Source: JBGQOG01 sp052113705 (GTDB taxonomy: Bacteria; Pseudomonadota; Alphaproteobacteria; Rhodobacterales; Rhodobacteraceae). From it: 64,000 nucleotides of DNA. The DNA lies in the NCBI RefSeq assembly GCF_052113705.1, contig NZ_JBGQOG010000009.1:1-64000 (forward strand). Direction: 5' to 3'. The translations under genes were made by a program, and so were the position numbers. Below the pieces are notes generated by a model. The model saw only the letters and a program-made list of their open reading frames with translations. It was not told where the DNA came from and did no database searches. Below are positions 1 through 7,796 of the stretch, piece after piece. Every line of letters starts with the position of its first letter. Position 1 is the first letter of the stretch.

Positions 1-138
1 GTTGACTGGGTCGTGCTGACCGCCGCCGTTGTCGGCCTCGGCGCCGCCGCACTGACCATGGTGCGTGGCCAGACCCAAGCCCTCACCGGCAAGATCTCGG
101 GCTACCTGAGCACCGCAAGCGTCAACTCGACCTTCTGA
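1..138 (+). CDS. Flp-like type IVb pilin, 5' truncated by window edge
   Basis: The reading frame is open from base 1 to a TGA at 136-138 (45 codons). It begins inside the hydrophobic helix (VDWVVLTAAVVGLG) and ends in NSTF. Both segments are shared with the complete paralogue 170 bases downstream, so the two are tandem duplicates. In Flp pilins this helix packs the Tad pilus fibre after leader removal by the prepilin peptidase. The leader and cleavage site lie outside the window. A GC-rich hairpin follows 26 bases after the stop. Whether this or the next copy is the major pilin cannot be decided here. Confidence 0.75.
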   Translation, partial: VDWVVLTAAVVGLGAAALTMVRGQTQALTGKISGYLSTASVNSTF

Positions 139-164
139 GGCTGACCTCCCGAGCGGGACCAGAG

Positions 165-184
165 GCCGCCCCTCGGGGCGGCTT
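165..184 (+). terminator. Hairpin between the two pilin genes
   Basis: GCCGCCCC (165-172) and GGGGCGGC (175-182) form a tight 7-8 bp stem followed by TTCT. It sits between the first pilin and the second, in the same transcription direction. A partial terminator or mRNA 3' stabiliser after the pilin is the likely role. The short T tract makes full termination uncertain. Confidence 0.45.
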
Positions 185-307
185 CTCCATATCCCGCGCC
201 ACCGGCGCGACGGATACCACGATTTGCGCCCAGCGCCGCCGCAATCCCGCCACCTTGGCTTGTCACAATCACCGCAAGAGCTACCCCTGCTTCAGAGAGG
301 ATTTCGC

Positions 308-508
308 ATGAGCACCCCATTTTTGGCCAAACTCATCCGGCTGTGGCGCGGCGACGACGGGGCTGTGACCGTCGACTGGGTTGTGCTGACGGCGGCTGTG
401 GTCAGCCTCGGCGCCCTCGCCGGCGGATCCATCTGGTTTCAGACCGGCCGGATCTCGGGCGACATCGCCACTTTCGTCGGCGCACAAGAGCTGAACTCGA
501 CATTCTGA
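308..508 (+). CDS. Flp-like type IVb pilin (66 aa)
   Basis: This small prepilin has a short basic leader ending in GDDG (residues 15-18), then AVTVDWVVLTAAVV, a hydrophobic helix to about residue 44, and a polar tail ending NSTF. Cleavage after Gly18 would put Asp at +5 and Trp at +6, where Flp pilins normally have Glu-Tyr. The prepilin peptidase at 10333-10830 is the expected processing enzyme. The ATG at 308 is chosen because GAGAGGA lies just upstream and the leader then has a normal length; the frame is open further upstream without such a site. It may be a major pilin or a minor pseudopilin. Confidence 0.8.
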   Translation: MSTPFLAKLIRLWRGDDGAVTVDWVVLTAAVVSLGALAGGSIWFQTGRISGDIATFVGAQELNSTF

Positions 509-635
509 CCGCAACTTGCCCGCCTGCGGGTCATCGCGCGCGACACCCGCCGCGCCTGCGCCGCGACCGGGCCATCATTGCGCCGCATTCGCCTGCAAGA
601 CAGGCGGCGTTGCGCTTTCCAGGAAGGGAAACCCC

Positions 636-1508
636 ATGCGATTGATTTTCGGCCTCGTCCTGGCCCTCGGCATCGCCCTCGCTGGATTCGCGGTGCACAT
701 GGCCCAAGGCTATATCTCTCAGGCTCAGGCGGAGCGTGATTACCTGCGCCAGGCACAGGCACAGGCGCCGGTGCTCGTCGATCTGGTCGTCGCCAAACGC
801 CCGCTGCAATATGGCGAGCGGTTCAGCATGAGTGATCTGACCACCATCCGCGTCGAGGCGGGCAAGGTGCCCGAAGCCAGCTTCAGCCAGATCGTCGCGC
901 CGATGACCCCCGATGCGCCGGTCAAACCGGTGTTTTTCGAGGGCGAAACCCGCCCGCGTGCCGCCCTGCGCAGCTATGAGCCCTTTGAGCCGCTGCTGGC
1001 GACCAAGATCACCGAACCCGGTGTGGACGCGGGCATCATGGCCAATCTGTCGCCGAACATGCGCGCCTTTACCATCAACGTCGATCTGGCCACGGGCGTC
1101 TCGGGCTTTTTGCGGCCGGGCGACCGGGTGGATGTCTATTGGTCGGGCCGGTCCGGCGACCGCGATGTCGCCAAGCTGCTGGAAACCAACCTCAAGGTCA
1201 TCGCCATTGACCAAAGCGCCGATGCCGACCGCTCGGAGGCGACGATGATCGCCCGCACCGTGACCACCGAAGTCAGCCCGGAGCAGGTGGCCGCCCTGAC
1301 ACTGGCACAATCGGCGGGCAAGCTGACGCTCTCGCTGGTGGGGGCCGCGGACACGATGGTTGTCGGGGCCATCGAGATTGACCGGGACTCGCTGCTCGGC
1401 ATCGTTGCGCCGCAAGAAGCGGTGAAGGTTGAGGCACCGCGCGTCTGCACGATCAAGACCCGCAAAGGCACCGAGATGGTGGAAACCGAGATTCCCTGCA
1501 CCAACTGA
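636..1508 (+). CDS. cpaB: Flp pilus assembly protein CpaB (RcpC)
   Basis: A 290-aa periplasmic Tad component. It has an N-terminal membrane anchor/signal (residues 1-22), then a SAF-like domain (VVAKRPLQYGERFSMSDL, residues about 52-70) followed by the CpaB domain with FLRPGDRVDVYWSG. Family members stabilise the secretin channel and may contact peptidoglycan. The ATG at 636 follows AGGAAGGG, and the signal-like start supports it over an upstream in-frame ATG. It lies 127 bases after the second pilin and 206 before cpaC, and a terminator-like hairpin follows at 1528-1554. Confidence 0.92.
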   Translation: MRLIFGLVLALGIALAGFAVHMAQGYISQAQAERDYLRQAQAQAPVLVDLVVAKRPLQYGERFSMSDLTTIRVEAGKVPEASFSQIVAPMTPDAPVKPVFFEGETRPRAALRSYEPFEPLLATKITEPGVDAGIMANLSPNMRAFTINVDLATGVSGFLRPGDRVDVYWSGRSGDRDVAKLLETNLKVIAIDQSADADRSEATMIARTVTTEVSPEQVAALTLAQSAGKLTLSLVGAADTMVVGAIEIDRDSLLGIVAPQEAVKVEAPRVCTIKTRKGTEMVETEIPCTN

Positions 1509-1527
1509 CATGCCCAACCGCGCGCCG

Positions 1528-1554
1528 CGCCGTCCCGATCCGGGGCGGCGTTTT
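1528..1554 (+). terminator. Terminator-like hairpin after cpaB
   Basis: CGCCGTCCC (1528-1536) pairs with GGGGCGGCG (1542-1550), nine pairs including one G-T, with a GATCC loop and then TTTT (1551-1554). It lies 20 bases after the cpaB stop inside the Tad operon. It could lower read-through into cpaC, or separate a pilin-cpaB transcript from the rest. Confidence 0.5.
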
Positions 1555-1714
1555 GGCATCCGGGCAATCGGAGGTGCAAGAATGGCACCGCAAGCGGTTG
1601 ATTCTTGCAAAAATTCACCAACTCGCGCATGGTGCCCGGAACTAGGGCAGACGAGACCCCGCAAAGGGGCACAGAGACCCATAGATGTGGCGTGATCGGA
1701 GAGGCAGGATCACA

Positions 1715-3151
1715 ATGAGTATGAACAAGATTTTCAGGGCAGGCCTTATGGGCACAGCGATCGCCCTGGCTACGGTTACCCTGCTGTCGCTGGCCCCCCA
1801 TCCGGCGCTTGCCGAAACTCTGCGCGTGATGACCGGGTCGACGTCAGCGCCCTTGCAGGTGCCGATGAACCGCGCGGTGGTGGTGGAAAGCGACGAGCCC
1901 TTTGCCGAGCTCTCGATCGCAAACCCCGGCATCGCCGACATCACCACGCTGTCCGACAAGACCATTTACGTGCTGGGCAAGGTGCCCGGCCGCACGACGA
2001 TGACGATCCTCGGGCCGGACGGCAAGCTGATCACCAATGTCGAAGTGCAGGTCACCCCGGACATCGCCGAATTCAAGGAACGGCTGGGGCAGATCCTGCC
2101 GGGCGAGCCGATCGAGGTGCGCACCGCCAATGACGGCATCGTGCTCTCGGGCACGGTGTCCTCCGCGTCCAAGCTGGACCGCGCCCTTGACCTCGCGCAG
2201 CGCTATGCGCCGGACCGGGTCTCGAACCTGATGAGCGTCGGCGGCACCCAGCAGGTGATGCTGAAGGTGCGCTTTGCCGAAATGCAGCGGTCGGTGTCCA
2301 AGAACCTGTCGTCCTCGCTGGGGATCAGCGGCACCACCTCGGGCGGCAATCTGGGCGTGATCGGCGGCAGCGGCAATTTCACCGGCAATGGCGCGATTTC
2401 GAATGCGTTCGACAATGGCACGATGCCGATCAACTCTGACGCGAACGGCGCACTGGGTCTGGGCTTTACCGCCGGCAATCTGCAATTCGCAGTGCTGCTG
2501 GAAGCGCTGGAAGCCAAAGGGGTCGTGCGCACGCTGGCCGAGCCGAACCTGACCGCCCTCTCCGGGCAGGAAGCCAAGTTCCTCGCGGGTGGCGAATATC
2601 CGATCCCGGTGATCAGCGACAATAATATTGCCATTGAATACAAACCCTTCGGGGTCGAGATGGCCTTTACCCCGCGGGTGGTGGATGGCGATCTGATCAA
2701 CCTGACCATCAAATCCTCGGTCTCGTCCATCGACACCACGGTGACGATGAGTTCGGGCGGCTTCAGCGTGAACGCCTTCAAACGGCGCGATGCGGAAACC
2801 ACGGTCGAGATGCGCGACGGCGAGAGCTTTGCCATCGCCGGCCTGTTGCAGGATGATTTCAACGATCTGAATTCGCAGGTGCCCTGGCTGGGCGACGTGC
2901 CGGTGTTGGGCGCGCTGTTCCGCAGCGCCGATTATTCGCGCAAGCAATCCGAGCTGGTGATCATCGTGACGCCGCATCTGGTCAGCCCGACGCGCGGCGA
3001 AGCGCTGGCGCTGCCCACCGACCGTGTGCGCCCGCCGAGCGAGTCTGAACTGTTCCTCTTTGGCAAAACCCAGGGCAGCAGGCCCACGGGTGCTGCGGCC
3101 GAAGTCGCCAAGCAGGACTTTTCCGGCTCCTATGGCTATGTGATGGAGTGA
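1715..3151 (+). CDS. cpaC: Tad pilus secretin CpaC (RcpA)
   Basis: A 478-aa outer-membrane secretin that forms the exit channel for the Tad pilus. It has a signal peptide (about residues 1-33, ending LAPHPALA), an N-terminal pilus-secretin domain (AVVVESDEPFAELSIANPGIADI), a BON-like segment near residues 110-170, and the type II/III secretin domain from about 175 to 430. That domain contains VPWLGDVPVLGALFRS followed by LVIIVTPHLV. The ATG at 1715 is used because it gives a clean signal peptide; ATG 1685 is in frame but adds arginines. The next gene starts four bases after the stop, which suggests coupling. Confidence 0.95.
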   Translation: MSMNKIFRAGLMGTAIALATVTLLSLAPHPALAETLRVMTGSTSAPLQVPMNRAVVVESDEPFAELSIANPGIADITTLSDKTIYVLGKVPGRTTMTILGPDGKLITNVEVQVTPDIAEFKERLGQILPGEPIEVRTANDGIVLSGTVSSASKLDRALDLAQRYAPDRVSNLMSVGGTQQVMLKVRFAEMQRSVSKNLSSSLGISGTTSGGNLGVIGGSGNFTGNGAISNAFDNGTMPINSDANGALGLGFTAGNLQFAVLLEALEAKGVVRTLAEPNLTALSGQEAKFLAGGEYPIPVISDNNIAIEYKPFGVEMAFTPRVVDGDLINLTIKSSVSSIDTTVTMSSGGFSVNAFKRRDAETTVEMRDGESFAIAGLLQDDFNDLNSQVPWLGDVPVLGALFRSADYSRKQSELVIIVTPHLVSPTRGEALALPTDRVRPPSESELFLFGKTQGSRPTGAAAEVAKQDFSGSYGYVME

Positions 3152-3155
3152 CGTG

Positions 3156-3794
3156 ATGCGGCGCAGCCTTGGATTGAGCATGACCCTGCTGGCGGGCGCC
3201 CTCGCTCTGGCGGGCTGCGGAAACGAAGCCGGTGCGGATTACGACGGCGGCGATTTCGGCAATGCCACGATGAACAACACGCTGGTGCAGTCGGGCGAGC
3301 GGGAATACGCAATCAGCCTGACGCAGAAATTTGCCTCTGAAGTGCCCAATACGGTGAATTTTGCCTTCAACTCTGCGGTCCTCGACGGCAGCGCGATGGT
3401 GATCCTGTCGAAACAGGCCAATTGGATCCGGCAATTCCCCGAGATCCGTTTCCGCGTCTACGGGCACACCGATCTTGTGGGCAGCAACGCCTATAACAAG
3501 GCGCTGGGGCTGCGCCGTGCGCAGGCGGTGGTGGCCTATCTGGCGCGCCAGGGCATCAGCCGCTCGCGGCTTGAGGCCGTCGTTTCCTTTGGGGAAACCC
3601 AGCCGCTGGTCTACACCCAGTCGGAAAACCGCGAAAACCGCCGCACGGTGACCGAAGTGTCGGGCTTTGTGGAGCGCCGCCCGCAGCTGTTGAACGGCAA
3701 ATATGCTGCCGTGATCTTCCGCGAATATGTGGAAAGCGCCACGATGCGCGACATGGGCGCCTCTGTCGGTGACGCCACCTCTCCCGGCGGCTGA
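3156..3794 (+). CDS. OmpA-family lipoprotein of the Tad locus
   Basis: A 212-aa outer-membrane lipoprotein. The leader ends in a lipobox (LALAGC, Cys near residue 21). An OmpA C-terminal domain follows at about residues 75-160, with NFAFNSAVL, VYGHTDLVGSNAYN and LGLRRAQAVVAYL, the peptidoglycan-binding pattern. It lies between cpaC and cpaE, where other Tad loci carry the CpaD/TadB-type lipoprotein, so it probably anchors or pilots the secretin to the wall (inferred). GTG 3153 directly precedes ATG 3156 in frame and is an alternative start. A perfect 14-bp hairpin follows 35 bases after the stop. Confidence 0.88.
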   Translation: MRRSLGLSMTLLAGALALAGCGNEAGADYDGGDFGNATMNNTLVQSGEREYAISLTQKFASEVPNTVNFAFNSAVLDGSAMVILSKQANWIRQFPEIRFRVYGHTDLVGSNAYNKALGLRRAQAVVAYLARQGISRSRLEAVVSFGETQPLVYTQSENRENRRTVTEVSGFVERRPQLLNGKYAAVIFREYVESATMRDMGASVGDATSPGG

Positions 3795-3829
3795 GACTGA
3801 TCCGAATCGCGCGACAATCGCCCCTCTTG

Positions 3830-3861
3830 AAAGGCGGTCTTTGGCAACAAAGACCGCCTTT
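3830..3861 (+). terminator. Perfect 14-bp hairpin between the OmpA-like gene and cpaE
   Basis: AAAGGCGGTCTTTG (3830-3843) and CAAAGACCGCCTTT (3848-3861) are exact reverse complements around a GCAA tetraloop. The stem ends in three T residues. It lies 35 bases after one Tad gene and about 140 before the cpaE leader ORF. The A/T flanks make it a bidirectional intrinsic terminator or an RNA-processing stem that divides the operon. Confidence 0.65.
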
Positions 3862-4002
3862 CGCGTCGGATCGTCACCCAAAGTCGCATAATTACGCGGA
3901 TGCGGCCCCATTCTCGCCCGAATTCCAAGTGATTTTGATCCTCGGCAGAAGAGGCACGACAAGCGAGTCGCGCCTGGACCTCGATGGGACCTGAAGAGAG
4001 AC

Positions 4003-4062
4003 ATGAAAATGACCAACAGGATCACCGTCGCGCTCCGCGTACAGAAGGACGCCAAGGAATGA
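4003..4062 (+). CDS. 19-aa leader ORF overlapping the cpaE start
   Basis: ATG at 4003 follows GAAGAGAGAC and opens a 19-codon frame (MKMTNRITVALRVQKDAKE) whose TGA (4060-4062) overlaps the cpaE ATG (4059-4061) as ATGA. The frame differs from cpaE. The cpaE ATG itself has AAGGA pressed directly against it, too close for normal use, so re-initiation by ribosomes finishing this leader would explain cpaE translation. No function for the peptide is suggested by its sequence. It could also be chance if cpaE starts elsewhere. Confidence 0.45.
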   Translation: MKMTNRITVALRVQKDAKE

Positions 4063-5324
4063 GTGTTGCAGCAGTGTTGAAGCCTGAACCCGCGCCCATC
4101 CGCGCCTGCACGATTTCGCGCGACGTGTCGAATTTCGATCTTCTGATCGAAGACATGGAAACCGAACTCGGTGAAAGCTGGGGCGACCTGACCTTTACCG
4201 ATGCACAGATCTTCCTGCATCAACCCGAAAGCGCCATGCTCGAATTCGTGGCCATCGCGGTGGATGACGAGGATGAACAGGATCTGCACCGCATCTCTTC
4301 GATCATAACCACCGCCAAGGAGAAAGGGATCCGCGTGATCCTGATCGCCGAAGAGGTGAGCCCGATCGCCCTGCATCAGCTGTTGCGTCTGGGGGCGGAT
4401 GATTTCGTGCCCTACCCGCTGCCCGAGGGCGCCCTGCACGAGGCGATCGACCGCCTGCAGGAAAGCGCCCTGCCCGCCGCCGCGCCCGCATTGGCGGCCG
4501 TGCCCGCCACGGCGGCCCCCAGCTTCAAGGCGACCGGCGGCCGCGATGGCGTCATCCTGCCGGTGCATGGCATGGCGGGCGGCACCGGGGCCACCACCTT
4601 CGCGGTGAACCTGGCCTGGGAACTGGCCACCATCGACAAAAAGGGCGGGCCGCGCGTCTGCCTGCTGGATTTCGATTTCCAATATGGCAGCGCCTCGACC
4701 TATCTCGACCTGCCGCGCCGCGAGTCAATCTTTGAGCTGTTGACCGACACCGCCCATATGGATGCCGACAGCTTTTCGCAGGCGCTTTTGACCTTTAACG
4801 ACCGTTTGCACGTGTTCACGGCGCCTGCCGACATGCTGCCGCTCGACATTGTCAGCTCGGAAGACATTGGCCGCATCCTCGATATGGCGCGGGCGAACTT
4901 CGACTATGTCGTCATCGACATGCCGACGACCGTGGTGCAATGGACCGAGGCCGTCCTGAATCAGGCGGATGTGTATTTCGCCATGCTGGAACTCGACATG
5001 CGGTCGGCGCAAAACACCCTGCGGATGATCCGGGCGCTGAAATCCGAAGGGCTGCCGGCGGAGAAACTGCGCTTCGTGCTGAACCGCGCGCCGAAATTCA
5101 CCGATCTCACCGGCAAGGCCCGTGTGCGGCGTCTGGCCGAAAGCCTCGACATCGCGATCGAGGCGCAACTGGCCGATGGCGGCAAGGCGGTGACGCAGGC
5201 GAATGACCACGGCCTGCCGCTGGCGGAAACCGCCGCCAAGCTGCCCCTGCGCCGTGACATCCAGAAACTGGCGAAATCCCTGCACGATCTGAACCGCGCC
5301 GCAGCTGATACCGGCCGCGGCTGA
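4059..5324 (+). CDS. cpaE: Tad pilus localisation ATPase-like protein CpaE (TadZ)
   Basis: A 421-aa cytoplasmic protein that positions the Tad machine at the pole in other bacteria. The N-terminal 140 residues are receiver-like (VILIAEEVSPIALHQLLRLGADDFVPYPL). A MinD/ParA-type domain follows from about residue 165 (ILPVHGMAGGTGATTFAVNLA, split here as HGMAGGTGATT). Both lysines of the deviant Walker A are replaced by Ala, as in many CpaE/TadZ proteins, so ATP hydrolysis may be weak. Later motifs DFDFQYGSAS and YVVIDMPTTVVQW are in place. The start is set by the ATGA overlap with the leader ORF; no better site was seen. Confidence 0.92.
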   Translation: MSVAAVLKPEPAPIRACTISRDVSNFDLLIEDMETELGESWGDLTFTDAQIFLHQPESAMLEFVAIAVDDEDEQDLHRISSIITTAKEKGIRVILIAEEVSPIALHQLLRLGADDFVPYPLPEGALHEAIDRLQESALPAAAPALAAVPATAAPSFKATGGRDGVILPVHGMAGGTGATTFAVNLAWELATIDKKGGPRVCLLDFDFQYGSASTYLDLPRRESIFELLTDTAHMDADSFSQALLTFNDRLHVFTAPADMLPLDIVSSEDIGRILDMARANFDYVVIDMPTTVVQWTEAVLNQADVYFAMLELDMRSAQNTLRMIRALKSEGLPAEKLRFVLNRAPKFTDLTGKARVRRLAESLDIAIEAQLADGGKAVTQANDHGLPLAETAAKLPLRRDIQKLAKSLHDLNRAAADTGRG

Positions 5325-5334
5325 AAGGCTAATC

Positions 5335-6792
5335 ATGTTCTCGCGTTACAAAAAATCCGGCACAGATACGGCCAAGCCCGCCCCCGCGATTGCGGCCCAG
5401 CCCAGCCCTGCGACGGCCCCCGCCCCCGCCAGCGCGGCCGCCGTGACGCCGTCGGTTCAGCGCAGGGTGGCGCCGCAGCCGATGGCTTCTCTTGCCGTGG
5501 CCGTGGACAAGGAAAAGAAACGCAAAGAGAAGATGAGCGAGCTGAAGCAGGCGCTGCACAAGCGGCTGCTGGATGATCTCAACCTTGCCGCGCTCGAAAG
5601 TGCCTCGGAAAAGGATCTGCGCGCCGAGATTGCCGCGATCACCACCGAGGGGCTGACCGAGATGGCGGTGGCGCTGAATGCCACCGAACGCGCAACGCTG
5701 AACCAGGAGCTCTATGACGAGGTGATGGGCCTCGGCCCACTCGAACCCTTGCTGAAAGACGATACGGTCAACGATATTCTGGTGAACGGCCCGCAGCAGG
5801 TTTTCGTCGAGCGCGCGGGCAAGCTGGAGCTGACCGACACCACCTTCAAGGATGAAAAGCACCTGCTTCGGATCATCGACAAGATCGTGTCGGCGGTGGG
5901 GCGGCGGGTTGACGAATCCAACCCCTATGTCGATGCCCGTCTCTCCGATGGCAGCCGTTTCAACGCCATGGTGCCGCCGGTGGCGGTGGATGGCAGCCTG
6001 GTCTCGATCCGGAAGTTCAAGAAGGAAAAGCTGGGCATCGACGATCTGGTCCGCTTTGGCGCCTTTACCGAGGAAATGGCCGCCTATTTGCAGGCCGCCG
6101 TGTCCACCCGCCTCAATGTCATCGTGTCGGGCGGGACGGGTTCGGGGAAAACCACCACGCTGAACGCGCTCTCGTCCTTTATCGACAACCACGAGCGCAT
6201 TCTGACCATCGAGGATACGGCCGAACTTCAGCTGCAACAGATCCATGTCGGCCGGATGGAAAGCCGCCCGCCCAACGTTGAGGGCAAGGGCGCCGTCACC
6301 CAGCGCGACTGTTTGCGCAACGCGCTGCGGATGCGGCCCGACCGGATCATCGTGGGGGAAACCCGGGGCGAAGAGGTCATCGACATGTTGCAGGCGATGA
6401 ACACCGGCCATGATGGCTCGATGACCACGATCCACGCCAACTCGGCGCGCGATGGCGTCAGCCGTCTGGAGAACATGATCGCCATGTCGGGGATCGAGAT
6501 GCCGATCAAGGCCGTGCGCAGCCAGATCGCCTCGGCCGTCAACCTGATCGTGCAGGCCAGCCGGTTGCAGGACGGCTCGCGCCGCATGGTCTCGATCACC
6601 GAGATCACCGGCATGGAGGGGGATGTGATCTCGATGCAGGAGATCTTCCGCTACGAACGCCTCGGCCTTGCGCCGGATGGCAAGATCATCGGCCGTTTCA
6701 CCGCCACCGGTGTGCGCTCCAACTTTGCCGACCGTTTCCGGCAATGGGGCTATGACCTGCCCGCCTCGATCTACGAACCTGTCGGGAATTAA
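5335..6792 (+). CDS. cpaF: Tad pilus assembly ATPase CpaF (TadA)
   Basis: A 485-aa secretion ATPase of the type II/IV family that powers Tad pilus extension and retraction at the inner membrane. An Ala/Pro-rich N-terminus (residues 10-40) precedes a helical domain. The Walker A motif GGTGSGKTT is at about 266-274. VGETRGEEVIDML and the histidine box TTIHANSARDG follow, and the core ends near residue 450. The ATG at 5335 lies ten bases after the cpaE stop with GAAAGG upstream. It pairs functionally with TadB and TadC, whose genes follow directly. Confidence 0.97.
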   Translation: MFSRYKKSGTDTAKPAPAIAAQPSPATAPAPASAAAVTPSVQRRVAPQPMASLAVAVDKEKKRKEKMSELKQALHKRLLDDLNLAALESASEKDLRAEIAAITTEGLTEMAVALNATERATLNQELYDEVMGLGPLEPLLKDDTVNDILVNGPQQVFVERAGKLELTDTTFKDEKHLLRIIDKIVSAVGRRVDESNPYVDARLSDGSRFNAMVPPVAVDGSLVSIRKFKKEKLGIDDLVRFGAFTEEMAAYLQAAVSTRLNVIVSGGTGSGKTTTLNALSSFIDNHERILTIEDTAELQLQQIHVGRMESRPPNVEGKGAVTQRDCLRNALRMRPDRIIVGETRGEEVIDMLQAMNTGHDGSMTTIHANSARDGVSRLENMIAMSGIEMPIKAVRSQIASAVNLIVQASRLQDGSRRMVSITEITGMEGDVISMQEIFRYERLGLAPDGKIIGRFTATGVRSNFADRFRQWGYDLPASIYEPVGN

Positions 6793-6816
6793 AGGCCTTC
6801 GGGCCGGAGAGAGACC

Positions 6817-7785
6817 ATGATCCTCAGCGCAACCCCCATCATCTACGGCCTGATCTTTGTCGCGGTGCTCTTGCTGGTCGAGGGGATCTATCTGCTGATC
6901 TTCGGCAAGTCGATCTCGCTCAACTCCAAGGTCAACCGGCGCCTTGACCTGCTGGAAAAGGGCGGGCGGCGCGAACAGGTGCTGGAGCAGCTGCGCAAAG
7001 AGGCCAACCAGCACAAGAATTCGCGCGGCATTCCGCTCTATTCGCTGCTGGCGACCAAGGCGCAAAAGGCCAATATCGCCTTCTCACCCGCCGCGCTGAT
7101 CGGCGTCATGGGCTTGGTGTCGGTGGTGGCCTATATGGGGCTGTCGATCGGCACCGATGCCGCGCCGCCGGTGCGGGCGGTGGTGGCGGTGGCGATGGGC
7201 GTGGGCGGGATCTGGTTCTGGGTCTCGGGCAAGGCCAAAAAGCGCATGGCCATGATCGAAGAGCAGCTGCCCGACGCGGTCGAACTGATGGTCCGCTCCC
7301 TGCGCGTGGGGCACCCGTTCTCCTCGGCCATTCAGATCGTGGCCAAGGAAGTGCCCGATCCGCTCGGCTCGGAATTTGGCATCATCGCCGATGAATGCGC
7401 CTATGGCCGCAACGTGGCCGAGGCGATTTCGGATCTGGCGGAGCGGCTGGACATGCAGGATCTGCGCTTCCTCGCCGTGGCCATCTCGATCCAGCAGCAA
7501 TCGGGCGGCAACCTGGCCGAGATTCTCGAAGGTCTGGCCAAGGTGATCCGCGCGCGGTTCCGCCTGTTCCGCCGGGTCAAGGCGATCACCGCCGAGGCGA
7601 AATGGTCGGGCGTCTTCCTCTCCGGCTTTCCCATCGCGGTGATGCTGATCATCCAGGTCGTGGCCCCTGATTATTACGACGGGGTCAAGGGCACCCCCTC
7701 GTTCATTCCGGCGGCGATTGTCGTCTTCGTGCTGCTGGGGATGAACTTCGCCTTCATGAAGATCATGACCACGATCAAGGTCTGA
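6817..7785 (+). CDS. tadB: Tad inner-membrane platform protein TadB
   Basis: A 322-aa type II secretion F-domain protein. It has one N-terminal membrane helix (residues 5-28), two near residues 95-140, a cytoplasmic F domain (VELMVRSLRVGHPFSSAIQ through QQSGGNLAEILEGLAKVIR) at about 150-260, and two C-terminal helices. With TadC it forms the platform on which CpaF acts. GGAGAGAG precedes ATG 6817. The intergenic gap to tadC is 11 bases, so the two are co-transcribed. Confidence 0.95.
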   Translation: MILSATPIIYGLIFVAVLLLVEGIYLLIFGKSISLNSKVNRRLDLLEKGGRREQVLEQLRKEANQHKNSRGIPLYSLLATKAQKANIAFSPAALIGVMGLVSVVAYMGLSIGTDAAPPVRAVVAVAMGVGGIWFWVSGKAKKRMAMIEEQLPDAVELMVRSLRVGHPFSSAIQIVAKEVPDPLGSEFGIIADECAYGRNVAEAISDLAERLDMQDLRFLAVAISIQQQSGGNLAEILEGLAKVIRARFRLFRRVKAITAEAKWSGVFLSGFPIAVMLIIQVVAPDYYDGVKGTPSFIPAAIVVFVLLGMNFAFMKIMTTIKV

Positions 7786-7796
7786 GGAGTGCCGCC

